DNA of 64,000 bases from assembly GCF_000699445.3 (NCBI RefSeq), contig NC_067196.1, positions 35,732,616 to 35,796,615 on the forward strand, in the 5' to 3' direction. Positions 1-11,408 of the stretch are shown piece by piece; within the stretch, counting starts at the first letter, position 1, and every line of letters begins with the position of its first letter. The position numbers and the translations under genes were made by a program. Source of the stretch: Schistosoma haematobium (taxonomy: Eukaryota; Platyhelminthes; Trematoda; Strigeidida; Schistosomatidae). Below the pieces are notes generated by a model. That model did no database searches. It was not told the origin of the DNA and saw nothing but the letters and a program-made list of their open reading frames with translations.

Positions 1-225
1 TTCTTAGTGCATAATGTGAAACGTTTTTAATTTCACTTCAATAATATTTGATTTATGAGGGATTAAGTTTAGCCATGATTTTCAAAATTCACAATATTTT
101 ACTCAGGACAATGTAAACATGTCACATACATTATGATAAGGACTGTAATCATTACTATGTTGTTACTACTTAATTTTATCGTCATTAAATAGTAGTTTTC
201 TCAAGCAATAATTGCTATATATATA
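1..225. other. AT-rich, nothing recognised
   Basis: No exon-like reading frame, RNA gene or recognisable repeat is seen before the MITE-like fragment. Confidence 0.5.
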
Positions 226-400
226 ATTTTCATTTCGACGAAATCATTTGCTTAAGCTGTATATTCGTATATATAGTTATATGGAAAACAAATGTTTATA
301 GGAGGATACAAAAGATTGCATCATAAAATGGATTTGTAGCTAAATAACAAATGAGGTTACATACTAATCAAGGGGTAAGGAAGAAAATAATTTATAGGTC
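226..400 (-). repeat. MITE-like repeat fragment (TIR family D, copy 1)
   Basis: The segment matches the interior and one terminal inverted repeat of the complete element at 20783-21075 and the copy at 5843-6060. Shared blocks include the CGACGAAATCATTTGC-type TIR interior, GTATATATAGTTATATGGAA and AACAAATGAGGTTACATACT. The outer part of one TIR and all of the other are missing. It abuts the SINE fragment that follows. The non-autonomous DNA-transposon assignment rests on the complete copy. Confidence 0.6.
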
Positions 401-436
401 CAATTGTTAGATATGAAGAAATTTCACAGATTGAAA

Positions 437-590
437 TCATGAGTCGATTGAAGCTAGACCAGCATGGAAAACCTGGAAGCACTGCACGGCCGTTTTGTCC
501 TAGTATGGGTCCTGGGTTCGAATATCGCGGGGTGCAGGATCGTAGATGTGCGCTGCCGAAGAGTCCCACCACATGAGCAAGTAAATTTAT
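437..590. repeat. Chimeric fold-back of hammerhead SINE family B
   Basis: The left part (about 437-508) is the 3' half of a family B SINE read on the minus strand: tail, stem I strand GCACTG-like, and TTTT where the complement of GAAA should be. At about 509 it switches to the plus strand just upstream of a tRNA-like B box (GGTTCGAATATCG) followed by the 5' half of a hammerhead domain (core CTGCCGAAGAG, degenerate). It is therefore two inverted partial SINEs fused without the intervening core. No intact ribozyme is present. Confidence 0.65.
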
Positions 591-631
591 AGATATACAT
601 TGATGTGGCCCAAAGCGGAAGTTTATCATTA

Positions 632-653
632 ATATATATATATATATATATTA
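632..653. repeat. (TA)n microsatellite
   Basis: A short run of alternating T and A, about ten units. Confidence 0.8.
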
Positions 654-1221
654 AGCACTAAACAGTTTCGGCTTATAATAAGACTAAGCATAACAGTCAC
701 TCAATCCGATGTAGTTTTCATCAGATTTTCAGGTGATATCAATACTTGATTAAAACTAGCTTTAAATTTATATCGGATGTGAAATTGGTGAATACATGAT
801 GCATTCAGTACCAAAGCTGATAACAAGTATATTTTTTTATAGAAATACAAGGTTTAGTCGTTATATGAATAAAGGATTGTGGTTAATAGAGGAATTAAGG
901 TGTTTTGTTTCATCATAATTGGTACTCATCGACTGAATACACGTGTTTCCCATCGTTGAATTTTACATCAATTCTATAACCTAGTACTTTTTGCCTTAAA
1001 CTGACAACACGTTATTCATTGAGCATCGTATAGGATTTACATTTGTCAATAAAATTGATCGCGATTCAGTCAGTTATTAACAACATCAGGATAATTCAAA
1101 ACCTAATCCAATGGTAATATAACGAATATTGTCTTGAGTGAAACAGTTAATAGTATGTAACCTCTACATATATCATACTTCATAAAATAAACGTTTTTCA
1201 GGTAAGAATATCGAATTGTTC
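654..1221. other. Intergenic AT-rich stretch
   Basis: No supported gene or repeat was recognised between the SINE fragment and the solo-LTR-like element. Confidence 0.4.
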
Positions 1222-1225
1222 AATG

Positions 1226-1676
1226 TTTAGTGGACCGAAATCTGACTCCAATTAGATCGTATGAATGTTTGTTATCGCCTATCCTCGTATATAATCATCG
1301 ACTTAAATCGCGTTAGTCAATAACGGGATTTAAATAAGTCGAATAGCGAGAATGGACATGTGAACACACATATTTTGTACATAAAGCGAATGGAATAGAA
1401 CAAGGCAAAACGACGAGCAGTGGAGATGGCTGGTCAACCAACTCCCATTTAACCAAGCGTTAACCTATATTTATAGTTACACAAAAATAGGTTACAGACA
1501 TGTGATGAGTAATAGGGTAAGATGTGTACACATACCTACGCGCTCATATAAAAACAGTCAAGGTTGATAAGCGAATAATTAACAAGGTCAAAATGTGACT
1601 CAAGTGGAATGAATAGAATGGGCTGTCCGAAAGCTAAAATAAGGTATATGGGCTTAACATAATAACCGACACTACA
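1226..1676 (-). mobile_element. Solo LTR-like element, copy A (about 451 bp)
   Basis: On the minus strand it begins TGTAGTGTCGG and ends CCACTAAA. It is flanked on both sides by AATG (1222-1225 and 1677-1680), a perfect 4-bp target duplication. A TATA-box-like CTATAAATA lies inside on the minus strand. A homologous copy lies at 39673-40118. The ends are short imperfect inverted repeats. Size, TATA box and a 4-bp duplication fit a solo LTR of a gypsy-type element. The terminal AA rather than CA is atypical, so another non-autonomous class remains possible. No coding sequence is present. Confidence 0.7.
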
Positions 1677-1680
1677 AATG

Positions 1681-3490
1681 CACTAAACCTTTACGTAACT
1701 TCATTTAACTTTATTCATTAAAAATCAAACTAGAATTTCATTTCAATTTATAAACCTGAAAAACGAAAGATAAAAATCAAATTTAATCAATTAATGTGGA
1801 AATAGAGGTCAATTTACTTTTCAACTAATCAATATAAAAAGTTTATATTTATGTTACTAACTCTTTGTTACCCTAATCCTATCTATTTTACTAATATCCA
1901 GTTATAGATTATCATTTTTCTGTTTATTTTAAAGTAACTATATAATAAAAACGTTCTTTGTTGTGTTTTTTTAAAATCAAAAATGAAACCTTGGAACCAA
2001 CTACACAGAAGAATATAGAATATGGAACAGACTTCGGTAAACACCGATATGGAAATAGGAAATGTCAGTTAAAGATATGTCTATTAACTAGATTTCGGAC
2101 TGAATATCCTTTGAAAATAGTATTTTCACAAAAACGAAACATTATGTTAAAGCTTTCAGGCTGTAAAAGAATTTTTATATTTCTTTTTGACATAATATGA
2201 TTAGTCCTTTATTGGAGGATAATACAGCTCTTTTTTTATAAATAGTTATGTAAGAAATGATTCGAATATGTTCAATTTCTCCAGAACCAATTGTCAAGAT
2301 CATATGATCTTTAAAATACACAAATTGACTGAAATTCGTTTGGCTCATCTATATATACATTATGTAATGTATTAGATTATTATATATTCAATATTTTACT
2401 CACAAATGCGGTAAAGTGAACTACAAGTATTCCTCTTGACTGGCTATAAATAAGATGAAATACTTAATAACATGATTTCTGTCGAACTTGAATGACATAA
2501 TTACCTTGAAAGTTTGCTTTAATCTTTCAGATAGAATATATATCAATCTAAAACTTTTTTAACAATTCATTTGATCTTTACAGTATTTCTCTCCGTTATG
2601 GTTTAACAGAATAAAAATAATTAAGTTCTAACAGCATATACATTCCAAATATGATCGGTTAGGTTATTATGCTTACATTAATCTAAAAAGAAGAGAGAAG
2701 AGAATATAAGTTATTTCATATGAATATTTCTCATTATTTGAATAAAATAGTTGTCGAAAATTAGGAATCGATATGGAAGACATTGATTACAAACTACATC
2801 TGAACTTATCTCAGAGATTAGGATTTAAATCATTCCAACGTTTAGTTCGGTATCCGTGTCTGGACTTCTTCAAAATTATCAAAAAATAATAATGTTTAAC
2901 AAATAAGTCTACAAGATGGAGAATGAGATTACCAGATCTTTGAAGAAGCTCATAGACTAACAGACTATTACATCGGGTTTATATGAAATGATTAAACCAG
3001 TGTGAATCTATCTGCCAAGATTGCATGGATTGCCGAAAGTACACAAACCAGGAATCTCATCTTATATCAATCATAAAGATTCTTAAATTAAATCAAACAC
3101 ATAAAAGCTAACCACCTATCAAATAATAATACTATTACATAACAGTGTGGGTTAATGTTAAAACTATGCATTGATTAAAGTGCAACCTACACCAAATATA
3201 TTTAGTACAACCTTCCATGTTCAATATAACCATGTAAAGAATAACAATGGTAAAATATAGCAACTATTAATCGAAACATAATGTGCCAAAAAAAGAAATT
3301 ATCCACAAAATAGGTTATAGTAAAAAGTTAAGTTATTCAATGGGAGTGTTATTCACACTGATTCTTTTATAAAATTCATCCGTTGCAAATATTTATAATC
3401 TTTTAAGCCTATCAAACGATTTCCTAATTATGAAGTGGATTAAATTAAAAAACTTTTGATTATTGTTCCCAATGTTAGTAATTTTGTATC
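1681..3490. other. Intergenic AT-rich stretch
   Basis: Only a short chance-like reading frame is present (80 codons at 1958-2200), with no splice-site or compositional support. Nothing else was recognised. Confidence 0.4.
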
Positions 3491-3494
3491 GATG

Positions 3495-3712
3495 ATGTAA
3501 CTACACTTGATATTGTTTGCTTGAATCTTCTTATTGAGGTTTAAGACTGCAATTGATCAGTCTGTTATTGGTATATATGTATACTTTACCTATTGCCTCG
3601 ATATTGCTTTAATTCACCAGTTTGATAAGCAAAGAAAGATGCAGGTACATCCAGCTAACAAGTTCCAAATAGAACGAAACGCGTGTCCTAGCCGCTATCC
3701 ATCTTTTTTGAT
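3495..3712. repeat. Chimeric fold-back of hammerhead SINE family A
   Basis: 3495-3625 is the tail of family A on the minus strand, with shared blocks such as TATTGTTTGCTTGAATCTTC and AATTGATCAGTCT, as at 13841-13935 and 18743-18877. From about 3636 it turns to the plus strand and carries a hammerhead domain (3647-3690). It is a tail-minus/head-plus junction like the one at 437-590. It also creates a 62-codon open frame that is not a gene. Confidence 0.6.
3647..3695 (+). ncRNA. Degenerate hammerhead ribozyme (family A)
   Basis: The order ATCCAG - CTAACAA - stem II GTTC/GAAC - GAAAC - GCGTGTC is that of the schistosome hammerhead. The CTGANGA core is mutated to CTAACAA (the G5 and G8 equivalents lost), and the 3' strand of stem I is deleted (GTCCTAGCC instead of GTCCTGGATTCC). 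Catalysis is not expected. Stem II has changed from GTCC/GGAC to GTTC/GAAC with pairing kept. Confidence 0.6.
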
Positions 3713-5842
3713 AACGTTATGAATTTAATATTCTATTCATAAGTGGAGCTTTTGTTTTATTCATATGAAAACTTTCATGTACTGATTCTCTTAATATGCA
3801 TTAGTGTGAAGTAAACTATCATGTCAGTTCTTTTTTCTTGAAAGTAAATGATAAATCTCATTAGTTTTTTTTTAGGGTTGTTTATAAGAAAATGTAACTT
3901 TAAAGTTCATAATCGAATTAATTGATGCTTTTACACTTTTCTCTAAGTCGCATATTTTCATTCTTGTATAATCTAAATAGTACATCGAAAAATGAATATT
4001 GTACTAAAGGTAAATTTACTTATACACTTGTTGTGTATTTAAATATGACCGAGTTAAAGACATTACAGATGAAGGTAACAGATTTGTTTATATCATATGA
4101 CTTGTACTTTATATTTAATTAGTAGTTTATAAACTACAATAAATGGAAATAATCTATTTATCTGACATTGTTAACTCCATATACATACAAATGATTTATG
4201 AAAATACACTGTGGACTACTGATTGGAACATATATTGATCAGTATATAAGTCACTTGGTTAAATGTGTACATTTCTAAATTATGATACGGTATAATCATT
4301 TCAGTGAATTTTACAGATACACGATATGTTGGACATTCCCATGATGATAAATTGAGAAAGAAATCTATGGAAATACAGAGTTTTGTTGATTTGTCATAAA
4401 GCTCTGCAATTACAAGTAGAGATAGTTATTAAGGAGAGTTTTTGTTATTAAAGCATTCAAGACAACAACTTAAATTCTGAAAGCAGTTGTGAATAATTAC
4501 TGATCACCTGAAATACATGGAAAAAAGGCTGTCCAGTGTTTTTTTTTCACTTAATCATAGGTCGTAACGATTATCATCTTCAAATTTCTCTTATCTATGT
4601 AAACCAAGAAACTGAACAATATATAGATAAGCATTTTTCACTAGCTTTGACACGAACATCAAAAGTTTTGGTGAAAGTCATAACTGATGGCATTTAACTA
4701 TATTGAGAATAAAAAATTATCGTCGACGGTACTAGATGATTGTCTCAGTATGTCGTGAGTCAACTTATAATCATCCTCTTCTGGCTTCCATAGAGATGGC
4801 TACTCCAGCAACTCTATCGAAAAGTGCCCTGCATACTGACCCATAATAACAAAATCCACTTCGGAAATCAAAAACATATTCATTCATATAATATGAACAT
4901 CTCAGAAATCTATTCAGGGATAGTGAAATCCTTTAAAATCACGTACGAATCATTAGCCAACAAAATCGGTTAATTTCAGTTTATGTAAGCTGAAAAATAT
5001 AGCAACAAAAAAAGACAAAAATACAAAATAGATTGCAGTACCTGGGAAAACAGCACGGTGAACAAAATGAAAGCCTTCTTTCACTTACACATACACGAAC
5101 TTAGACTAACAGCTAAACGACATAGATTTACACTGATGTTGATGCAAGCAGACAACCATGGACGTGAATCGGATCTTTGTGCACACACGATACTACTTAA
5201 GTGTAATCTACTCAAAAGTAAACGTTTTTTGTTTCATAATAGCCATTTTTATTTACTTTCAATTAAGCAAAGGCAGTTTATTGATTTTCATTCGAACAAA
5301 GCTAGTAAAGAATACTAAAACAATAAAATAAGGTCCTCTTAATAGGTTGACTAGCTAGGTGATGTAGCTCAGAACACGATCTAAAGTTCACAGTTTACAG
5401 ATAAGTTTCTGATTGCCTTTCATCAGCTAGAGACCGATGTTATGAATTCATCAGTTATTTATCGATCATATTAGGTGATCGTCCAACTATATGACTATAT
5501 CACTGAAAATGTGGAACACTAGAATTATCCACAAGTGTTCAAAGGTATTATGCTCTGTCTTGACTTCTCCCTGATTTTTTACGCCTCTCCATTCTAATTC
5601 ATGACGAAACTATCTTTAATTTGAACTAAGTATCCAAAGAACTACATTGGTAAACAACTTATAGTCTATAAATTCATTTTAACAGTAGTATATGTGCATT
5701 GTTTTTAACATAAGTTAGTAACCAAAGTTTCAGTATAGTGAGACTTATTAAAAACTGTAGTTGTGTTGTTTTACACCTATACCATTAGTCTAAAAAAAAA
5801 TAATAAAAGTAGGGCATAATAATAACCAATTTAAAAGTTATA
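3713..5842. other. Intergenic AT-rich stretch
   Basis: Short open frames here (for example 3922-4122 and 5058-5318) have AT-driven composition and no splice signals or recognisable domains. A less AT-rich patch near 4740-4850 may be an old repeat but could not be assigned. Confidence 0.35.
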
Positions 5843-6060
5843 GAATAAGAAAAAGAGAATTCAGCGAAGAAAGTTTTTCTTCTCAACGAAAACATTTACT
5901 TAAGCTGTACATCCGTATATATAGTTATATGGAAAATGTATGTCTATAGGAGGATAGAAAAAATTGTATCACCAAAATGGATTAGACGATAAATAACAAA
6001 TGAGGTTACATACTAATCAAGAGGTAAGGAAGAAAATCGTTTATGGGTCAGATAATAGTT
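5843..6060 (-). repeat. MITE-like repeat fragment (TIR family D, copy 2)
   Basis: It starts with the terminal sequence GAATAAGAAAAAGAGAATTC, runs through the same interior as copies at 226-400 and 20783-21075, and stops before the opposite TIR, near GGGTCAGATAATAG. The missing second TIR makes it a truncated copy. Confidence 0.6.
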
Positions 6061-6784
6061 ATAACTAAGAAAATTTCAATGTTCTAGTTTACTATTATTC
6101 TAATAACCTAAGAAGTAATCTTTACTTCGAATACTAATAATTCTTAAGGAAATAAACATAATGTCATAAATTATAATGAAATGATGATTTCAGTGAAATT
6201 AGAAAATAATGATAATTATTTCAAACAAAATGGTAATAGATGATCAATGTACATTGATGATTGATATCTATTCATTAAGATTATTGTAATTTCTTACAGT
6301 ACATTTTGTTTATAAAAGGTAATAACTAAATTTTCCTACTGTAGTCATATGACTGTATCACTAAAATCAATGTACAATTACTGAACAATTTACTGCTATA
6401 TTTACTTCCGAATTGCCCTGAATTATAAATGTGATATGAATATTATCATAAATGTACTTCTGTTATTACTTTTAAGGGAAAAAAAGCCTTAATGTACGAA
6501 TTTATCACTGGTAAACTAATTAGAACTAGTGATCACATGTAAAGGTCTCTTCATGACCTTGAACTTTTTCCCATACGAAGCAACTATAAAATTAGTATTT
6601 CTAAATACTTGAAGAAACTAAAAACAATAACTTAAAAAGCTACTTGTTTCAGGAAGAATAATATAGTTGTAAATAATAGTGATGAATTTGAAATATTTGG
6701 CTGAGAAATAAAATATACACGGTTACTCTTACATTGTATAGTTTAAATTACCGAATCATCAGTTTGAGGTTTTAGAGATTGTTG
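6061..6784. other. Intergenic AT-rich stretch
   Basis: Nothing supported was recognised. Confidence 0.4.
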
Positions 6785-6990
6785 GATTCCATTGAAATCA
6801 TGAGCAGTTTAATGTTAGATCACTATCGAAAACCTGAAATCACTGGATGATCGTTTTGTCCTAGTATAGGACAACTCAGCAGTGCTCACCCACGATCCCG
6901 CACGCGAGACTCAAACCCAGCACCTCCAAACCACTGAACTGGGATCTAATGGTGTTAGTGTCTAACTTCAAACAATCTGTGATGTCACGT
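6785..6990 (-). repeat. tRNA-derived hammerhead SINE, family B
   Basis: Read on the minus strand it has a head (GAAGTTAGACACTAACACC), an A-box-like CAGTGGTTTGG, a B box GGTTTGAGTCTC, a hammerhead domain (6841-6885), and the tail ending ATCATGATTTCAAT-like. This is the SINE layout known in schistosomes: pol III promoter followed by a ribozyme. It is a single-orientation copy, unlike most others in the window. Confidence 0.7.
6841..6885 (-). ncRNA. Degenerate hammerhead ribozyme (family B)
   Basis: Stem I is GCACTG/CAGTGA, but the core reads CTGAGTTG instead of CTGAGGAG and GAAA has become AAAA. Stem II (GTCC/GGAC) is kept. Several core residues are lost, so activity is not expected. Confidence 0.6.
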
Positions 6991-9900
6991 GACCATCTTA
7001 TGCCTTTAACAATGGTAGGTGTTATTTGTCACTATAATTTGTGAGTTGACTAATTTGTGAATTGACTAAGCTTGTTACATTTAAATAATGTAATGAGTAA
7101 ACAAAGTTTACCACAACTATTTGTTGAATTAACTCAGTACTTATAAAACAAACTGGTTACACTGTCATTAAATATTCATTTTTTCCACTGAATAAGAGAG
7201 GGAAATAAGATCATTTTTATTGACTTGGCCCAATGTCCAAATTTTTCTAAGGCATTAAATTCCAGCTTGATTAGGATATCTAAAATGATCATGTATTTAC
7301 TTATGAAGATATTTCTACATGAAAAATAAAAGATCAGACTTCACAAATTTTAAAATAAGAAAAAACAAAGAGGTGAGAGAAAAGACGATACGTAACACAT
7401 TTCTCTGGCTAACAATTTAACAGTGCACATGAAAGTGCTCTCAGTCTTTTTATGACTACAGCTTCAGTACATTTCAGTATTCGCTTCTAAACACTTAGAT
7501 TCATTATCACAAAGCTGATTTGATATCAACTCTGTGTTCCGTATACACTAGGTGTTTAGGAATATGGAAAAATGATCACATATCTAAAGCTCTTATCAGG
7601 CAAATACAATACATTAAATTGTATATCTGTTTATGCTTGACCACAAGATATTAGTTAAAAGCAAATTCTTGGGTTAGATGATGTAAGCTTTCAAAATACA
7701 TCTTTATGATGATTGAGATTCATCGGAATCTACCTGTAGTATCCAAAATCCGCTTCAGGGTGGAATGGATTGCTCTTTATCTTTTTACTCATTAGTTTTT
7801 AATTTTTAAACAGATTAGGTTAGATTTAGAGATTATATGGTTCAAATTTTTAAACTATTATTGTATGCAGTAATGAAAACGTACCTGATATAATGAGATA
7901 ACTACATCTCGATGTAAGACGTATTAAGAAATTCAAAAATCACCATGAAAACGGTGAATATTGTCTAAATAAACATAAGCAGAGTACAAATATTGATGAT
8001 ACTTATTTGTCTGTATATATTTTTATTATACAAAGTTTATTTCAGTGATTCTACTCGAAAACTTACTAAAAAAAGCAGCTTTAGGGAGGGTGAAAAAAGT
8101 TACAATGATTATGATCTTTTAGTCATGTTTAATTGTTCAAGCTTTTAACAAGAAAATATCATCATAATATTAATGTTAACTGAAGACAATTTATATCATA
8201 GACTGATATCATCGGAAGTCTATTAGCAGTATATGTTACTATGTCATAAAAAAATGATAAAGGAAAATGGCGAGAATATAATTTATAGACGAACCAATCA
8301 GATATAGGATAACGAGTCACGAATTTCGGCGCGAAATTCATCCATACATTTGGTTAAATAAAATTTTGGCATTATAGCTGAAGTCAGTTTTTGATGAAAA
8401 CCCTAAATCTAATTTTTGACCTTAACGATCAACTGTAAATGAGAATCCTAACTGCTTTATAACCCCCCATTAAGTCCTAATCAGTAGGTGTCCACTCTCA
8501 AGATCACTTCAGAGTCGCTCAAATATCACCCATGAGATATAGTCTCACCAGGAACATTACAATTCTTCTCAGTAAATTTAACAGAAATAAGTAAACTGAT
8601 AGTTGATGTTATAAATTTCAAGCAAATTCAGTGTTAATGAAGCATTAAACAGATAAGAAAGAGAATAAATTGGATTTTCATAAACGAATAACTTTAAAAA
8701 TATTCAAAAATAAAATATGTGAACTGGACCTTTTTTTCCCATTCAGTTATTCTCATAAAACATGTATCAGCAATTTTTTGTACATTTTTTTGTAGTTGTC
8801 TAGAATTCAAGCCAAAAAAATAATGTAATCCATTGCATATATAGTACCTTCTTTGTTTATCGACCAACATCAGTGTGAATAATGAGATTTGTTTATAATA
8901 TTGTTTTCTTCTTTATTTTTTTTATTAACTCCATAATATAAAAGTTGTGGGGTAGACTAGAAAGTTATCCAGATTTTATTGCTATTTGTATATAAAATTA
9001 ACACTATGATTACTACATTAATCTTCAGTACTATACTGTTGTTAGATTCCATTTACATACAAAATACAAATGAATTACAAAATTTTCATGATTAACAACC
9101 AATAGACAAATAGTTTATTCATAAGAAAAAAGAAAGAATCAGAGGTGAAATTCCTAAGGAACCAAAATACAAACACGACATGTATTGCGGCGCACTCATA
9201 TTTTAAATCTTACATAAAGTAAACTTTTATCACATTTTATTAACATGTTGTATGAGTTTCTTTTTGACAAGAGTTATGATATATAATAGATGTGGCTTGA
9301 TGATAAAAATTCTTAAAATTGGTATAGTATAATGAATGCTTGTCATAGATTAGCGTCATTCAAAGAATTAATGTTAAATTAAAGAAACGCTATGGATTTT
9401 AGTAGTTTACCAGTCAAAGGATGTTAGGACCAGCTAATAATCTTTCACTCAGGTATGGTTTAAAAGAATAAACCATAAGATTTACAAACTCAGTAATTAT
9501 CGAGTACTTCAATGAAATATATAAAACTCTCTCCAATTCAACAAAATTTTACCGTTATGTACTTTCAATTAATACCTATGTAAAGTATGTTATTACCATG
9601 TGACAATCCATATTATTAGTGGCCCCAAATATCTCTCTTATAAAAAGTCATTGGTAACCGCTTAAAAGAGATTTTGATCAGGTTCACCGATAGACCAGGT
9701 TATTCACACAAACAGTTTTGAGTGTTCATTAAAATGAAATCTCAAAACACTGTTAAATATTTTTATTCTAGTTTAGGAGTTCATAACAGTGGAAACCTAT
9801 AAACTTAAAAGTCATCGCAGCCAGTACGTTACTTTCAGATAACTAAGTTGCAATATAGTGCTTAAGATTTCTTATATCAATCAATTTATCTTCATTAGTA

Positions 9901-10982
9901 ATCGTTGAATCAGTTCAAATATGATAAAAGTCTTTCATTCAAGATTTCTCAATAGAAATTCAGTAATGAATTGCAATAGTTGTTCAATGTCTCCTGATTT
10001 CTAGTAGTTCCCAAGATTTCACATCAAAATAGTTTTCATAACTTAATAAACTAAATAAGACAATACGTTTTTGTAATCGGCTGTTTGAACAGCAACAATT
10101 CAATAAAAAAAACTATCTAATCAATATTGAATAAGTTAAAAAAGGGATTTTTAGTATCAGATAAACAAACTTTCATAACATGATAACAACGGAAATTGCA
10201 CACAACATGGTAATGATTAGAAAAAAGAGAAGAGTATGATATCTTGTCGAAACTTTAAAACAATACATTCTTTAAATAATAATTCCGTATATAATAACTA
10301 CTTATTGGGAAAGATAATCAATAGTCTAGAACTAAGAAATTCTACTTAATTTATCAATCTGATTTTCTTTCCCATAAACTCTAATCCCTATGAATATAGT
10401 TTATGTTATATAAGTCAACTGCTATTAGGGTTATGCTGTAATGTTCTTGTTAAAGGTAAAGTGTTGTTGTTTTTCTTCGAACACAATTCCAAATTATTTA
10501 TTCACTGTAAAAAAAACTGACAGGATTTCAAATTACATTGTTACTTGATACCCAATAATGTGAAGAAGGCTAAGTAAAACTTCATATATAACGTACAGTT
10601 TAATAGAGCATGTGTAATTGATATATATTTTTACCGTATATAACACACACTAGTAATAATTATACTAATCTAGATTATAGGTTCTGTTTAGTTTATCCCT
10701 CAGAGTGGAGTCTACTTACTTATCACTAATAATAAAAATAACTAGTGTTATGACATTACTTTAATAATATTTTGATTTCTTTTAAATTATCACTAACACT
10801 GACTTTCTCTTGATTGCAATTTTTGATGTTATGCCTGATAGATGAGTTTATTATGAGTGTCGTGCTAACTAACAATTTACAAAAATAAAGCAGTCAATTA
10901 AAACTAATCTTGTCACAAAAAATCATCTTTTGAAAAATAAATGAATAGATCAATGATTTCCCACCCCCCACCCCTTTTATAG
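6991..10982. other. Long AT-rich stretch upstream of the 11-kb gene
   Basis: No convincing exon, RNA gene or complete repeat was found. A less AT-rich segment at about 8270-8560 (containing TTTCGGCGCGAAATTC, a near-palindrome) looks like part of a dispersed repeat but its class is unknown to me. Non-coding 5' exons of the downstream gene could lie here. Confidence 0.35.
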
Positions 10983-11009
10983 AGTTCAAATAACATTTAT
11001 CCACCGCCA

Positions 11010-11408
11010 ATGGATTGGGTACCAAGACGTCGAAGTTTAAGCGGAACACCATTTAGAACTAGCTGTTATCCAATGATTTACTATTCTTCAACACAACTTC
11101 CCGGAAGAAGATCACTTTGTGTTCCACGGCGTCGTTATTCATTTTCCACTCAGCGAAATGCCTATACTGAACCTAATAAAGTCACTTTGGTTGGTAAATC
11201 CATGTCCAACTATTCTCGTCCATATTCTGTGTATAACAGTGCAGGCAGTAGTTTATACCAAACTCCAGAATCAAACGGTTATTATCGACCTCATTTGAGA
11301 CCAACGATCTGGCGTGATTATGAAGTCAACAGGCCTATGAACAATGAAATTTTACCAACATCATACTTACATGCTAGTTCACCGCCAAAACAACATATTT
11401 TATCTCCG
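11010..11408 (+). CDS. Exon 1 of the Tyr/Arg-rich gene
   Basis: 133 codons from ATG, rich in Arg-Arg-Arg and Tyr (MDWVPRRRSLSG start). It ends at a GGTATTT donor in phase 0. The exon may extend to 10983 if the acceptor there is used. Confidence 0.75.

Noticed and set aside
5058..5318. 86-codon plus-strand open frame
   Set aside because: No splice signals, domain or coding-like composition; it is expected by chance in this much sequence.
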